Assembly: GCA_015232575.1 (NCBI GenBank)
Contig: JADFZL010000006.1
Coordinates: 186,001-250,000 of the forward strand
Direction of reading: 5' to 3'
Origin: Candidatus Rifleibacteriota bacterium
GTDB taxonomy: Bacteria; Muiribacteriota; Ozemobacteria; Ozemobacterales; Ozemobacteraceae
Length of the DNA stretch: 64,000 nt
This document shows positions 44,366-54,479 of the stretch, piece by piece. Position 1 is the first letter of the stretch; the number at the start of each line of letters is the position of its first letter. The notes below the pieces were generated by a model. That model was not told the DNA's origin. It saw nothing but the letters and a program-made list of their open reading frames with translations, and did no database searches. Position numbers and translations under genes: made by a program.

Positions 44366-47300
44366 TCAGTTGAGAATTGTAAAATCAATAGCAGGAATGT
44401 GATCGTCTGATTCTGCAGAAATAGTAACCGGCATATCTGAAGAATTTGAATTTCCAGAGATAAGCCATTCTACAGCAACTTTCTCGTTCGGATACAGAAC
44501 TTTCTTTGACGGAGCTGAATAGATGCTTGTATCAGCAGCGCCATAGAGAGTAAATGCAACGGTAGAAGGTTTTGAAGAAATCAGTTTAACAACTGATTTG
44601 ACACGCCATCCGGCGCTGACTTTTGTTACAGTGGTCTGTACAATAGAAACCTTAGGTGCAATTTCACCGTCTGATTTGCTGATTGCGTTGCTTACCTGAT
44701 CCATCTTCTGGTTCATGAGAAGGGCTGCGTTGTCAGCCTTCTGAACGAATGATGCATCGGGCATTTTTCCCATAATAGCCTGAATCATCGAACCGAGAAC
44801 ATCCATACGTGCCATGTCGCACTTTACTGAAGTCTCATTCAGTGAATCAAGGTATTTCTCGCTCTTAGAACCTGCGAGCAGAGAATCACATTCGTCTGAT
44901 ACTGCTTTTTCGTCTGCTTCAATAGCTTCTTCGAAAGCGACCATCTCAACAGCCAGATTAGCAATTTCCTGAACCTTAGACGCCTGATATGCTTCCTTGA
45001 CTCTTGAAATGAGCTTCTGATAATCACTGTAGAAACTTGTAAGTCCTTTTACTGATGATTCCATTCTGACATCGGCTGCCGGAATTCTGTTAACAGTCAT
45101 TTCAGATGCTTCAACAGCTCGTTCCGGGTGGAACGCTTTCTGAACACCCTGTGCAAGAATAGCAGGAGTTTTGTAGAAAGTTGTCAGAGAATTGATCATT
45201 CCATGAGTCAATGCACCACCAGAGACTGTTACAGCGAGAACGCCAACAACTTTGCTGATATTAGTCGGATCAATGAGAGTTGCATAAGCTGCAATCTGTG
45301 CAACAGCTTTTGCAATCTTGGAATATTCAACTTCCTTACCTGTTTTGTTGTGAACAACATTCAGATTGTTTGCAAAATTCTCATAAACAGATGTGAAAGC
45401 CTGTGGATTTCCGTCATCAAGAACAGTCTTTACAGCGGTGTTATAATCGCCACCGAAATTGTTTTCGATAGCCATCGGAACGCCGGCATCAACTGAATCC
45501 TGTGTCATTGCAACATATCCAAATTTCGGAACGCTTGCAAATACATACTTGGCAACAGTCTTTGCTGCCCATGGTTTTATCCAGGAGTCTTTCTCATCAA
45601 GCTGAACTTTGAGAGCTTTTGCCGCAACACTTGCGCCGAGCTGTACTGCAATCGGAACAATGGTATTGTACGGAGATTTAAGTTTTACTGCCATCAGGTT
45701 GGTTGCTCTGACAACTATTCCAAGTGCTTTTCCGATGATCTGATTGATAACTTTCTTAATCAGCGGACCAGCGCCCGGAACATTTGAAAGACCAGATGCT
45801 ACTGAAAGCAGAGTCGCTCTTGCACTCAAAACAAGACGTGCAGTATCATAGAGGCAAAGTCCAAAATCTTCAGCCATTGTAAGGTTATCATTGTAAAGTC
45901 TTTCTGTGAGCTCTTCAGCTACAGTAAGTCTCTTGAGTGATTCCTTCTGCTGATCGGTTGCTCCATTGGCAAGAAGACCTTCAATGTATTTCTTTGCTGA
46001 TTCTTCTTTGTAATTAACGAGCGCAAGACCATTCGGCAATGGAATGTTCGGCAGATTCAACTGAAGCTGCAAGAGTTTGTACATTTTAATAATTTCGCCT
46101 TCAAGGAACTTCGGATCAATTTTAAGATTTGTCAGAAGATTGATCAACTCAGCTTTCTTGTTGCAGAGATAAATCAGATTTGTGTGGGAAGTATCACCAT
46201 CGTCATCGCGTACTGACATCGACAACGCCGGTTCATTTGATGCTGATACTGATTCTACTGAATCGCTTTCAGAAATGATTGTGTTGATTGTTTCAGTGAT
46301 TTCTGAAGACCATTTCTGTCCATGCTGTGCACCAAAAGAGGCTTTTTCTGAGAGAACCTTCAGAAGCGGCTGAAGCGCAGGATTTCTCGGAAGATTTGAC
46401 AGTGTTTCATACTCGGCTGCTGCTTCGGTATTTTCAGTCGGATCAAGTCTTGAAACTGCATTTTTTACGAGATCGCTGTATTCCTGAATTACTGAAGTAT
46501 AAAGATTTCCAAGAAGCTCTGAATTGTTTGCCATCTGAGGTTTCATGATGTCCATCAATTCCTGGCCTCTGACCAGACCGTCGATCAGCTGAGCAAGTGC
46601 CGGCTGAGCTGGTGTGAAAACGGTTGAAAGTTCATACTCGAAATCTTTGTCAGCGAGGTTTCCAACGATGAGAACAGCACGTTTTACGTCTGTTCCAAAA
46701 TTTGCAACTTCACAGGTTCCGCTGTTATCGGCATCAAGAGCAACCGGAGTAATGATCGGAGCTGAGTTTGCTGCAGAATAGGTAACAAGTTTAACTTCGA
46801 CAGTGCCTTTAGACTTTTTGCCTTTGATTGAGAAAGCGAATTTTCCAGATTTCGGAGAAATGCTGGCATTATCTTTTTCAAGCTTTACCTGAGCGTGATC
46901 TATCGGAATGAAATCACTGTTGTACAGTGAAAGACTGAGTTTTTCAGCCGGAAATGCTGTAAACGGACCGACTTTGAACATATTGCTTCCAGCCGGTATT
47001 TTGGTCATAAGAGCTTTTCCAGAAGAAAGCTGGCGTGTCTGCGGGGGCCAGAAAGATTGAGGCGGAATTTTGCCATCATCAAGAGTCCAGATGACTGCGC
47101 CAAGACCGGGCTTTGAAATTTCAACTACATCAGCCAGTGTCGGGTTAGCCGGCTTCCAGAATGATTCTGTTGTGGCCTGGAAATAATCAGCACTCCAGCC
47201 CTGAACGGCTTCTTTAACCGGAGCAGCAGTTGTTTCTGCAGCAATGGTCTTTGAAAGGACTTTTACGGGAAGAGTCTGGTCATAACCATATTTTCCGTTA

Positions 47301-48331
47301 TTAATTGAAGGATCAGAAACGATATTTGCAACGATCCAATCAGAGAATAATTTCTTGAAATCTACAGTGATACCAACTTTATTGAGCGCTGAATTTAATC
47401 CTTCAATGCTCTTTCCCTGATCAAGAACTATTTCTTTTGAAAGCACGCCTGAGAGGGGCTGATATTTCTGTGTCATGTAATAGAAGAAAAGGTAGACTGC
47501 GCCATAACCATCTACGGTGTTGTCCCATTTGGCAAGGTTGTGATCAGGATTCTGAGCGAAAGCCATGATCTGTCCAGGATGAGGATAACCGCAGACATTG
47601 AATGACAACTGTGAACAGCCTTCATTTATCCACTTGTCTTCCTTTGGATCGTTGTTCCAATGAATCAGGTGTTGAAATTCGTGTGCAACGACGCCAAGAT
47701 ATTCCGGATCTTTCGGATCAGACGGATACATATCAAGGTAGACCATCTCACGTTCGTTACTCTGAGCGAAATCTTTTGTGGAATATTCATTCAACGGGAA
47801 GAAATATCCGCCAACATAACCTTTTCCGGGTTCCCAGCCGTCCTTGATATCCAGCATAAGAATTGTAACTCTGTTGTCGCCATCAATTCCGGGTTTTGGT
47901 TCGCTGCCGAAATAGAATCTGTCTTTTGGATAGATCACTTCATCAAACTTCTGAGCGATTCCATTAAGAACATCTTCTTCGACTTCCTGACCCTTTTCTA
48001 CGTAAAGATAGCTGTTATTGCTGATCTTACGAAGAACGGCAGTGACTCTTTCAAATTGCTTTGTAGCAACATTCATTGCCCAGAATTCTTCTTCTCCGCC
48101 GATAGGAACGCCGTCTTTTTTCGGCTTTCCGGTAATCTTTTCGAACTTGTCAGCAGCTTCGACTGCCATATCATGGAAAATCGACGTGGCATCAATCCAT
48201 TGGGGTTTATCAAACCCTGAAATAGAAGCTCTTTCGAGTTCCAGACGAGCAAAATCCGGTTGAGCAAGAGTCTGCGCAGAACAACAAAGCGCGGTTAACA
48301 AAAACACCAGGATAAAGCAAAAATAACGCAT
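44366..48331 (-). CDS. Large secreted M30-like metallopeptidase
   Basis: A 1321-residue protein with a signal peptide (cleavage near residue 19-23). The catalytic-type region is about 130-370: HEFQHLIHW (217-225) and, 12 residues on, WINEGCSQLS, with the glutamate as likely third ligand. This resembles M30 (hyicolysin) and immune-inhibitor-A-like enzymes. The remaining ~950 residues are long helical and beta stretches with no domain I recognise. AGGAGG lies eleven bases before the ATG, and a strong terminator follows. Probably an extracellular protease with large accessory or self-processing parts. Confidence 0.8.
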   Translation of the reverse strand: MRYFCFILVFLLTALCCSAQTLAQPDFARLELERASISGFDKPQWIDATSIFHDMAVEAADKFEKITGKPKKDGVPIGGEEEFWAMNVATKQFERVTAVLRKISNNSYLYVEKGQEVEEDVLNGIAQKFDEVIYPKDRFYFGSEPKPGIDGDNRVTILMLDIKDGWEPGKGYVGGYFFPLNEYSTKDFAQSNEREMVYLDMYPSDPKDPEYLGVVAHEFQHLIHWNNDPKEDKWINEGCSQLSFNVCGYPHPGQIMAFAQNPDHNLAKWDNTVDGYGAVYLFFYYMTQKYQPLSGVLSKEIVLDQGKSIEGLNSALNKVGITVDFKKLFSDWIVANIVSDPSINNGKYGYDQTLPVKVLSKTIAAETTAAPVKEAVQGWSADYFQATTESFWKPANPTLADVVEISKPGLGAVIWTLDDGKIPPQSFWPPQTRQLSSGKALMTKIPAGSNMFKVGPFTAFPAEKLSLSLYNSDFIPIDHAQVKLEKDNASISPKSGKFAFSIKGKKSKGTVEVKLVTYSAANSAPIITPVALDADNSGTCEVANFGTDVKRAVLIVGNLADKDFEYELSTVFTPAQPALAQLIDGLVRGQELMDIMKPQMANNSELLGNLYTSVIQEYSDLVKNAVSRLDPTENTEAAAEYETLSNLPRNPALQPLLKVLSEKASFGAQHGQKWSSEITETINTIISESDSVESVSASNEPALSMSVRDDDGDTSHTNLIYLCNKKAELINLLTNLKIDPKFLEGEIIKMYKLLQLQLNLPNIPLPNGLALVNYKEESAKKYIEGLLANGATDQQKESLKRLTVAEELTERLYNDNLTMAEDFGLCLYDTARLVLSARATLLSVASGLSNVPGAGPLIKKVINQIIGKALGIVVRATNLMAVKLKSPYNTIVPIAVQLGASVAAKALKVQLDEKDSWIKPWAAKTVAKYVFASVPKFGYVAMTQDSVDAGVPMAIENNFGGDYNTAVKTVLDDGNPQAFTSVYENFANNLNVVHNKTGKEVEYSKIAKAVAQIAAYATLIDPTNISKVVGVLAVTVSGGALTHGMINSLTTFYKTPAILAQGVQKAFHPERAVEASEMTVNRIPAADVRMESSVKGLTSFYSDYQKLISRVKEAYQASKVQEIANLAVEMVAFEEAIEADEKAVSDECDSLLAGSKSEKYLDSLNETSVKCDMARMDVLGSMIQAIMGKMPDASFVQKADNAALLMNQKMDQVSNAISKSDGEIAPKVSIVQTTVTKVSAGWRVKSVVKLISSKPSTVAFTLYGAADTSIYSAPSKKVLYPNEKVAVEWLISGNSNSSDMPVTISAESDDHIPAIDFTILN

Positions 48332-48996
48332 CGTATTGATTCCCTCCTATGATTTTACATTTTCTTCTGAAGAATATATTATTTTTCAGAAAACATGTAC
48401 TTTGCGTCAACGGAAAAAAACTCCAATCTGTTGAAAAAAATTGAATTTTTGTCAATTTATGTCAAATTTTTGTCAGCAATTACCCATAAAATTCAAAACA
48501 ATTATACATACGGCTTTTCAAAGAATAATTTCAAACTTCCTAGCGCATATGTGTCGTAATGATGTCTTCAAAAGTTGTTATCTACTCACGCCTTCCAACA
48601 TATTTATCCCAGCGCCAAACTATGCAGAATGGGTCGTTCACGGCACATTCCTGCTCGTGCGACAGTTCGGGTGAGCGATGGCGATTAGCCATCGTAAGGC
48701 CGAAGACTAATAATGCACAGATCAGGATTTATGATATTTCAATAAATTTTGACAGATAATAGCTGAATTTATGTCAATTTACTTGACGAATAGATCGGAT
48801 TTCAATACAATGCGTGGCAAGTAATACAAGATATTTTAGATATTGTGAGATAATTCTGGCTGGGTTGGGTGGATTCCGTGTCATCTCGGACGAACGAAGA
48901 AATTTCCGATTTTCTTAAGGCCGTTTTTAATTTCCCTTTCCCTTCGATCGAAATGACAGCAAGATTTTGCCAGAACAAATCATCAGGAGCTGGATT
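48332..48996. other. Intergenic region with repeat copy
   Basis: 665 bases between divergent genes. It contains a partial palindromic element (48879-48959) and a small stem (CGATGGC at 48676-48682 with GCCATCG at 48688-48694). Short frames here have no SD or family signature. AGGAG at 48985-48989 belongs to the next gene. Confidence 0.5.
48879..48959 (-). repeat. Palindromic GGGGTCA element, partial
   Basis: TGTCATCTCGGACGAACGAA with GAAATTTCC, then TTTCCCTTCGATCGAAATGA and CAG. Both arms are present with a longer centre; the outer GGGGTCA ends are lost. Confidence 0.65.
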
Positions 48997-49404
48997 ATGA
49001 AAAATATGAATAGTTATTTATCTACACTGCTTTTGTTTATCCTTCTTTTCCCCGGATATTCTTCGGCTTTAACTCGAAAAGACGAAAAGAACATGAAAAA
49101 AGAAGCAGATGAAATGAGTTATATGGGGCAAATGGAAAAAGCCACTAAAATTCTGGATGAAAAGATGACAGAACTTCCGAAAGAAACCCCAGAAGCCGGT
49201 TGGGATGGAACTTCACTTATGCTGAGCATGCTCTGGGGCTCAATCGGAGCTGGTTATTTCCTTTTCGGGAAAAAACAGGCAAAAGCACTTTTCCTCTTAT
49301 GCGGAATAGGACTATGTATTTTCCCGATGTTTGTTTCAAGCACATTGACGAGCTTAATTCTCGGAATTGCAATGACCGTGGCGCCATTTAAAATTGATTT
49401 CTGA
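48997..49404 (+). CDS. Small membrane protein of unknown function
   Basis: A 135-residue protein with a signal peptide (MKNMNSYLSTLLLFILLFPGYSS), a charged helical stretch (KDEKNMKKEADEMSYMGQMEKATKIL) and two C-terminal membrane helices (about 73-90 and 96-128). ATG 48997 follows AGGAG by seven bases and is chosen over the frame opening at 48967. It ends eight bases before the PHP-ACT gene, so the two are probably co-transcribed. I do not recognise the family. Confidence 0.7.
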   Translation: MKNMNSYLSTLLLFILLFPGYSSALTRKDEKNMKKEADEMSYMGQMEKATKILDEKMTELPKETPEAGWDGTSLMLSMLWGSIGAGYFLFGKKQAKALFLLCGIGLCIFPMFVSSTLTSLILGIAMTVAPFKIDF

Positions 49405-49411
49405 AAATATA

Positions 49412-51097
49412 ATGAAAACTGATTTTGTAATACCATGGGAAACTCACGGAATTCATGTTGGAACCGATAACGATCATGTAAAACATGGTGTTGATGATAT
49501 TGAGCGCATCACAGAAATAGCCATCTCACGAAATTACCCTGCCGTTTCTTTTGTAATACATACTCCGAGGCTGACACGATATCGCTACATTGCTGAATCA
49601 GACACTGAAATCAAGTTTATACGCGGTTATGCCGCATACAACAGTTATGCCGGAAAGATTCAGCAGCTTAAAGAAAAATATTCAAATCAAATCAATATCC
49701 GTTTTGGAATCGAACTGGAATGGCTTGGATCAGGGCTTGGCATGCAATGGAACCGCTCAAGCATTCTGCAGGTTCCAGATGCTGATTTTATTATTGGAAG
49801 TGTTCACTTTTCACGAGAAGCAATTCCTTATGACGGTTCGCGTGAAGAGGCCGAAAAGCTGTTGAAACTTCGCGGAAGCATCGAAGAATACTGGATTTCC
49901 TATATAAACGAAGTAGCAGAAATGATTGACTCTTCCAGAAATATGATTCAGGTTGTCGGACATATTGATTTGCCGAAACTATATTTTATGCCTCCGGAAG
50001 ATTTCTTTAATTTCGATTCAACTCAACATCCAGTGGCACGTCGGATGAAACTTTTACTCGAAATGATAAGTGATTTTAATCTGGCACTTGATTTAAATCT
50101 GGCCGGAATCCAGAAAAAATGCGGAATATATCCGTCAATGCAGATTCTGAAACATGCCCGGAAACTGAATATTCCGATAGCAATTGGCACAGACTGTCAC
50201 CACATAGATAATCTGGGTTCAAACTATGGCGAGGGAATAGTCTTTGCATTGGACGCAGGATATACTCAGTATGTCAGCTTTTCAAAACTGATTCCCGAAA
50301 AACGCCCTCTCTGCAATGATAAATCTGATATTAAAGCATACAGTGTTCTAAATCTCGGAATTGAAATGCTCAATAGACGATTCATTAAAGAAGACAGAAA
50401 AGGGATTCCACAATTTTCGTTCGGCGGAATGTTCAGAAAGTTCATTCCAGATCACATTGGTTCAGCAGAAATGGATGAAAGCGATTCCATGAGAATACGG
50501 CGAAATGGAAAATCCCTCACCCTGAGCCTGCTTCCACCTGAAACCAGCAGCAGTTACGCCTGGGGAATTTATTCATGGCACCTTGATAAACCGGGCATTC
50601 TTTCAATACTTTTCAATTCACTCGCTTCAGAGGAAATAAATGTTGAAACTGCATTTCTCAATTCAAATGGTGATGGTACCGCTACAGCTTTCTTGAGCGT
50701 CTCAGGAGAAGAATCAAGAATAAAAGATGCAATTGATTTTGTACAAGGAAGTTCAAAAGACATGTTTTTTACAATTCAATTCGGGCATCATCTTCAAAAG
50801 CCTCCCCTGAAAAAGGGCAATATTTATCTGAGGGAAATGGATGGAGTTGAGCTTCCAATAGTGGTATCACGGCAAATGATTCTTACTGTACACGACAACA
50901 CCGCCGGAGTACTTCTCATACTTCTTTCCGCACTGGCCTCACGCGGCATAAATGTAATTGATCTTCAGCTTGGCGAACGTGGCAGAAAGGGCTATTCAGC
51001 TCTTGGAATAGAAGGCGACGAACGAATAGTCTCAGAAGCAATCAGACACCTCGGACCTTCATACTACGAAATCTCTCACCTGACTCTTAATATTTGA
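49412..51097 (+). CDS. PHP-domain phosphoesterase with two C-terminal ACT domains
   Basis: A 561-residue protein. The PHP part (about 1-310) has the metal-ligand pattern of histidinol-phosphatase-like enzymes: THGIHVGTDNDHVKHG, EIEW-type glutamate in FGIELEW, GSVHF, VVGHIDLPK, and GTDCHHIDNLG. Two ACT-like domains follow (about 390-460 and 485-561: DKPGILSILFNSLASEEINV and DNTAGVLLILLSALASRGINV), suggesting amino-acid control. No other his gene is nearby, so the substrate is open. ATG 49412 is preferred over the TTG at 49394. Translation is probably coupled to the preceding gene. Confidence 0.8.
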   Translation: MKTDFVIPWETHGIHVGTDNDHVKHGVDDIERITEIAISRNYPAVSFVIHTPRLTRYRYIAESDTEIKFIRGYAAYNSYAGKIQQLKEKYSNQINIRFGIELEWLGSGLGMQWNRSSILQVPDADFIIGSVHFSREAIPYDGSREEAEKLLKLRGSIEEYWISYINEVAEMIDSSRNMIQVVGHIDLPKLYFMPPEDFFNFDSTQHPVARRMKLLLEMISDFNLALDLNLAGIQKKCGIYPSMQILKHARKLNIPIAIGTDCHHIDNLGSNYGEGIVFALDAGYTQYVSFSKLIPEKRPLCNDKSDIKAYSVLNLGIEMLNRRFIKEDRKGIPQFSFGGMFRKFIPDHIGSAEMDESDSMRIRRNGKSLTLSLLPPETSSSYAWGIYSWHLDKPGILSILFNSLASEEINVETAFLNSNGDGTATAFLSVSGEESRIKDAIDFVQGSSKDMFFTIQFGHHLQKPPLKKGNIYLREMDGVELPIVVSRQMILTVHDNTAGVLLILLSALASRGINVIDLQLGERGRKGYSALGIEGDERIVSEAIRHLGPSYYEISHLTLNI

Positions 51098-51197
51098 AGC
51101 TATTGTACAAATTAGCGGAATTCCTTTTTCATAAAACTTCATTCACACAAGTAAGGCAGCAGTATTGCAAAAGGTAATAAAACGCTTATAAGCGAGC

Positions 51198-52424
51198 TTA
51201 TAATCTTCTATGAAGAAACTTCTCCAGATTACTTACATAAACACTTAAGGAATGATAATCTTCGGCGTATTTCCTTGCAGAACGGGCAAGTTTCATTCTG
51301 TAATCGTTATTATTAAACAGAATCAGCAGTTTGTCAGAGAGTTCTTCTGCATTGCCAGCGGTGTAAGCAAGAGCGTTAATTTCATTTTTTATTAACTCTG
51401 CGGAGCCGCCGGTAGTTGTAGAAATGACAGGATTTCCGTAAGCCATCGCCTCAAGATGTGTCAATCCGAATGGTTCTTCCCATTCAGATGAAAAAACAAA
51501 GCAATGGTGGCTGTGATGAAAATATGCAATTTCGCTGTGTGCAACTTTTCCTTTAAATTCAACTGAATTATGCAGATTGTAATCCTGTACAAGTTTTTCA
51601 AGCTCAGCGCGATAGTCAGGTACTCCGCTGCCAAGAATAGTAAGACCAATGTCAAATTCCGGACTCCGCTTTCTGATTGATCCCAGAGCTTTGATAATTG
51701 TATGAACACCTTTGACACGACTAATCTGCCCTGCGTACAACACCTTGAATTTTGATCCGGAATTGAGTGCCGCTGTTTCGAACGCCATATTACTGACTGG
51801 AATTCCCTGATAAATTATTTCGGCATGTTCAATCGGAACCTGTTGTCGGAGAAGTGAGTTTTTCAGAGCTCTACTGATTATTGTAACAGGAAATTTCCCT
51901 GCATACCTCAAAGTTGCCATAGGGTACAACATTTTTTCAGCAAGAAATCTCAGAATCTCTCTAATTCCTGAAGGTTTTTCTGCAAATCTGAACTGCTTCG
52001 GATGCTCATCATTTATTGTATAAGCTGCCGGTATTGAAAGTTTTTTCGCTGCAAATACCGGTCCCAGACTGAGTCGATTCAGGCACCAGCAGAATACGAT
52101 GTCGGGTTTAAAGGTCATTTCAGAAATACACTTCGTTGTCTGTTCGAAGTTTTCAGCAGCTATCCGCTGAATAGAAGACAACCTGAAATCAACAAAACCA
52201 ACATTCTCGCCCGGTCGCGGAAACGAAGTAGTGAGGCGAAGCGAACGTGTAATACCAATTTCATTCTGCACAGAAGCAGGAGCAAAATCAAGTCCATAAT
52301 CACTTGTTAATACATGTACATTATGTCCTCTTGCCTTAAACTCTTCAACAACCTGCTGGCAAAGAATCTCATAACCCCCAAAAATAAACGGCGGATAAAG
52401 ATTCCCAACAATCAATATATTCAA
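51198..52424 (-). CDS. Glycosyltransferase family 4
   Basis: A 408-residue GT-B glycosyltransferase with the N-terminal NILIVGNLYPPFIFGGYEILCQQ (donor/acceptor loop) and C-terminal GT4 motifs: YAGQISRVKGVHTIIKAL, VEFKGKVAHSEIAYFHHSH and the E-x7-E motif in EWEEPFGLTHLEAMAYGNPVI. It probably makes surface polysaccharide or glycolipid. No ATG fits; TTG 52424 is placed at the family start, with a weak GAGTGG upstream. It lies alone. Confidence 0.85.
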   Translation of the reverse strand: MNILIVGNLYPPFIFGGYEILCQQVVEEFKARGHNVHVLTSDYGLDFAPASVQNEIGITRSLRLTTSFPRPGENVGFVDFRLSSIQRIAAENFEQTTKCISEMTFKPDIVFCWCLNRLSLGPVFAAKKLSIPAAYTINDEHPKQFRFAEKPSGIREILRFLAEKMLYPMATLRYAGKFPVTIISRALKNSLLRQQVPIEHAEIIYQGIPVSNMAFETAALNSGSKFKVLYAGQISRVKGVHTIIKALGSIRKRSPEFDIGLTILGSGVPDYRAELEKLVQDYNLHNSVEFKGKVAHSEIAYFHHSHHCFVFSSEWEEPFGLTHLEAMAYGNPVISTTTGGSAELIKNEINALAYTAGNAEELSDKLLILFNNNDYRMKLARSARKYAEDYHSLSVYVSNLEKFLHRRL

Positions 52425-52585
52425 CTTGCCACTCTCTTTCAAATTTATCTCGAACTTCAGTCTACCAGAAATCCTCTCGAAATTCAAACAACAAAACCCG
52501 CGGCGCAGGGCAAACACACTTAATTTATAAAAAAGCAGATGCCTATCCTGTCGCCAGCAAATGATAATCCTGTGGACTTTGGCTC

Positions 52586-52712
52586 ACATGCGTTAACTTT
52601 AGGGTATTTGTCATCTCGAACGAATGTGAGAGATCTCATAAATGCCGGATTTCTCCCTTCTGTCGAAATGACAGAATCGTAATTCCGAAGTCTTTAAGTT
52701 AACGCGCATGGG
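52586..52712 (-). repeat. Palindromic GGGGTCA element, extended copy
   Basis: ATGCGTTAACTTT, GTCATCTCGAACGAATGTGA and ATTTCTCCCTTCTGTCGAAA with ATGACAG, then AAGTTAACGCGCAT. Here both outer ends carry a TGCG(C)GTTAACTT block in inverted orientation, instead of GGGGTCA. This may be a variant or two overlapping copies. Confidence 0.7.
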
Positions 52713-52720
52713 GTACGGCA

Positions 52721-53180
52721 TTAAGTACCTCTGAAGAGAGAATAAACTGGAATTATCTTGATTCCGTCAATTTCTGAATATTCTTCACCCAGGTAAAACA
52801 GAAATGTTTTCCCCCCAGCAGGCTGGCGTCATTGAATAGATATTTATTCTTCCTGCTAATGTTTCTGCTGAGGAAGCAAGAAGCCCTATGGAGCTTGATC
52901 CGGTCATTATTATACGAACATTTTCATTATCGATAGCATATTTGACAGCAATAGTAAGTTTCGGCACCCGCTGGATTTCATCAATTATGCATTTGTTTCC
53001 AAGACTCGAAATAAAGCCCTTAGGGTCTTTTGATGCCCATTCAAGATAATCAAGATCATCAAGTGTAGCATATTTATAATCTGGATAAGCATGCTTTAAG
53101 AAAGTTGTTTTTCCACTTCTTCTCGGACCAACAATCAATGCACTTTTTCGATTGTCAATATTCAACCATCTTTTAAACAT
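52721..53180 (-). pseudogene. Collapsed AAA_14/DUF4143 ATPase gene
   Basis: The first 115 or so codons encode the start of an AAA_14/DUF4143-type ATPase: Walker A GPRRSGKTT (18-26), Walker B CIIDEIQR and TGSSSIGLLASSAETLAGRI. The frame then ends at 52785 (131 residues; full family members are usually about 380-430). In the next frame, just past the breakpoint, lies FYLGEEYSEIDGIK with IIPVYSLF, which looks like the family's C-terminus. The middle two-thirds are missing, so a large internal deletion has fused the two ends out of frame. GGAGAG precedes the start. Confidence 0.7.
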
Positions 53181-53498
53181 CTTTTCTCTCCAAACTTATC
53201 AACAATGCAACAGCATAAGCTCACGTCCTTATTAGTGCAACGGGCCAAACCTTACTTATACTTTCAGTATATCATGGATAAAACGAAAGTCAACTTGATT
53301 TTTAGCACAATAATTGCATCTATTTATTACTTTTTGTAACAGTATATCTTCCTGCATATCTCAAATTGGATTCGGGTACAATATTATTTCAGCGGAGAAT
53401 GCCAAATTCCCGATTCATGTCATTTAGACAATAGGGATTATAGTTTCCACTCGCCTGAAACCGCTATAAATAAGTGAAAGCAGGTATTTGAAGATGCT
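53181..53498. other. Intergenic region, nothing recognised
   Basis: 318 AT-rich bases between the collapsed ATPase gene and the first Rpn-like gene. I see no gene, no dispersed repeat copy and no convincing terminator. Confidence 0.35.
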
Positions 53499-54479
53499 CT
53501 ATCGCAATTTTTCCAGTTCCTGCAACGAAAGACCTGTAATAGATGAAATGTTTTCAATTGACATATTACTTTCAAAAAGCCTCTGTGCAATTTCTCTCGC
53601 TTTTACGTATTCGCCTTCGCTGCGTCCCTCTTGTCGTCCTTCTTGTCGCCCCTCTTGTCGTCCCTCTTGTCGTCCCTCTTGTCGTCCCTCTTGTCGTCCC
53701 TCTTGTCGTCCCTCTTCCAGGCCTTCTTTGCGACCTTGAATCCAGGGAACCACATAATTTGATTCGAAAAGGCTTGCTTGTAAATGCAGGTCATACGAAT
53801 AGCGGTCATAAGACTTGCGCTCTTCATCTGAGAGCTTCAGAATATCCAATTCTTCTTTGGCTTTCAGGAGACCTTTCGCACTGAATTCACTTTTAATTTC
53901 TTCATTTTTAAGAAAATAAATCCATTCGTCGAGAGGAGTTCGAGCTACGTCGTCGAAGCTGTTAATTCTTAAAAGATAGTATTCCGGGAAGATTTCGTGA
54001 GCTGAATCTTTTTTAAACAGATCTTTTTGTACAGCAGTAAGCTGCAGCTCATCGTCCTTATATACTCCTCTAAATGATGTTCTGCCGTGATAAACATAGT
54101 CTGAACCCTGACCAAAATCAAAATACAGAATTCCAATTGAATAAATCTTTTTTACCTTCGAAAATTCCCTTCCTTTATCCAGGTGTTCTGTAATTACTTT
54201 CGAGGAACCAAACAGAAGACGCTGAAGGAAATCAAATTCCCGGTTGAATTGTATTTCTATTATGACAATTTCATCTTTGCTGTTTCTGACACTCAAATCG
54301 GTTCTGTTCTGCTTACTTTCAGCTGTATCCCGATTACTTTCGCTTTCGAGAACGTCAACGATTTTCACGTCATCTTTAAGTAATTCAGAAAGAAAACCTT
54401 CTAAAATCTCAAAATTAGCCTTGCTTCGAAGAAGTTTTTTTATTGCCCAGTCCAAGCTTACTAGTTTTCTAATTGCCAT
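53499..54479 (-). CDS. Rpn-family PD-(D/E)XK nuclease/transposase-like protein, with QEGR repeats
   Basis: A 326-residue protein of the Rpn (recombination-promoting nuclease, PDDEXK) group. Nuclease-type residues are D61 in RTDLSVRN and E75-x-Q77 in VIIEIQF. A helical middle part follows. Residues about 252-286 are (QEGR)n repeats, about seven units, encoded by a 12-base tandem. A C-terminal segment IAQRLFESNMSIENISSITGLS has helix-turn-helix-like character. GAGGAA precedes the start. A second, distant relative is the next gene upstream. Confidence 0.82.
   Translation of the reverse strand: MAIRKLVSLDWAIKKLLRSKANFEILEGFLSELLKDDVKIVDVLESESNRDTAESKQNRTDLSVRNSKDEIVIIEIQFNREFDFLQRLLFGSSKVITEHLDKGREFSKVKKIYSIGILYFDFGQGSDYVYHGRTSFRGVYKDDELQLTAVQKDLFKKDSAHEIFPEYYLLRINSFDDVARTPLDEWIYFLKNEEIKSEFSAKGLLKAKEELDILKLSDEERKSYDRYSYDLHLQASLFESNYVVPWIQGRKEGLEEGRQEGRQEGRQEGRQEGRQEGRQEGRQEGRSEGEYVKAREIAQRLFESNMSIENISSITGLSLQELEKLR
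53622..53718. repeat. 12-base coding tandem repeat (QEGR)n
   Basis: About seven and a half units of CTTGTCGTCCCT (plus strand), each encoding Arg-Gln-Glu-Gly in the minus frame. The first units differ by one or two bases; the middle ones are identical. A length-variable linker is likely. Confidence 0.9.

Noticed and set aside
53622..53718. CRISPR array
   Set aside because: The repeats are 12 bases, contiguous with no spacers, and in a coding frame. No CRISPR array was seen anywhere in the window.
53488..53884. Plus-strand frames rich in RPSC and VVPLVVPL repeats
   Set aside because: They are antisense shadows of the (QEGR)n tandem in the Rpn-type gene.
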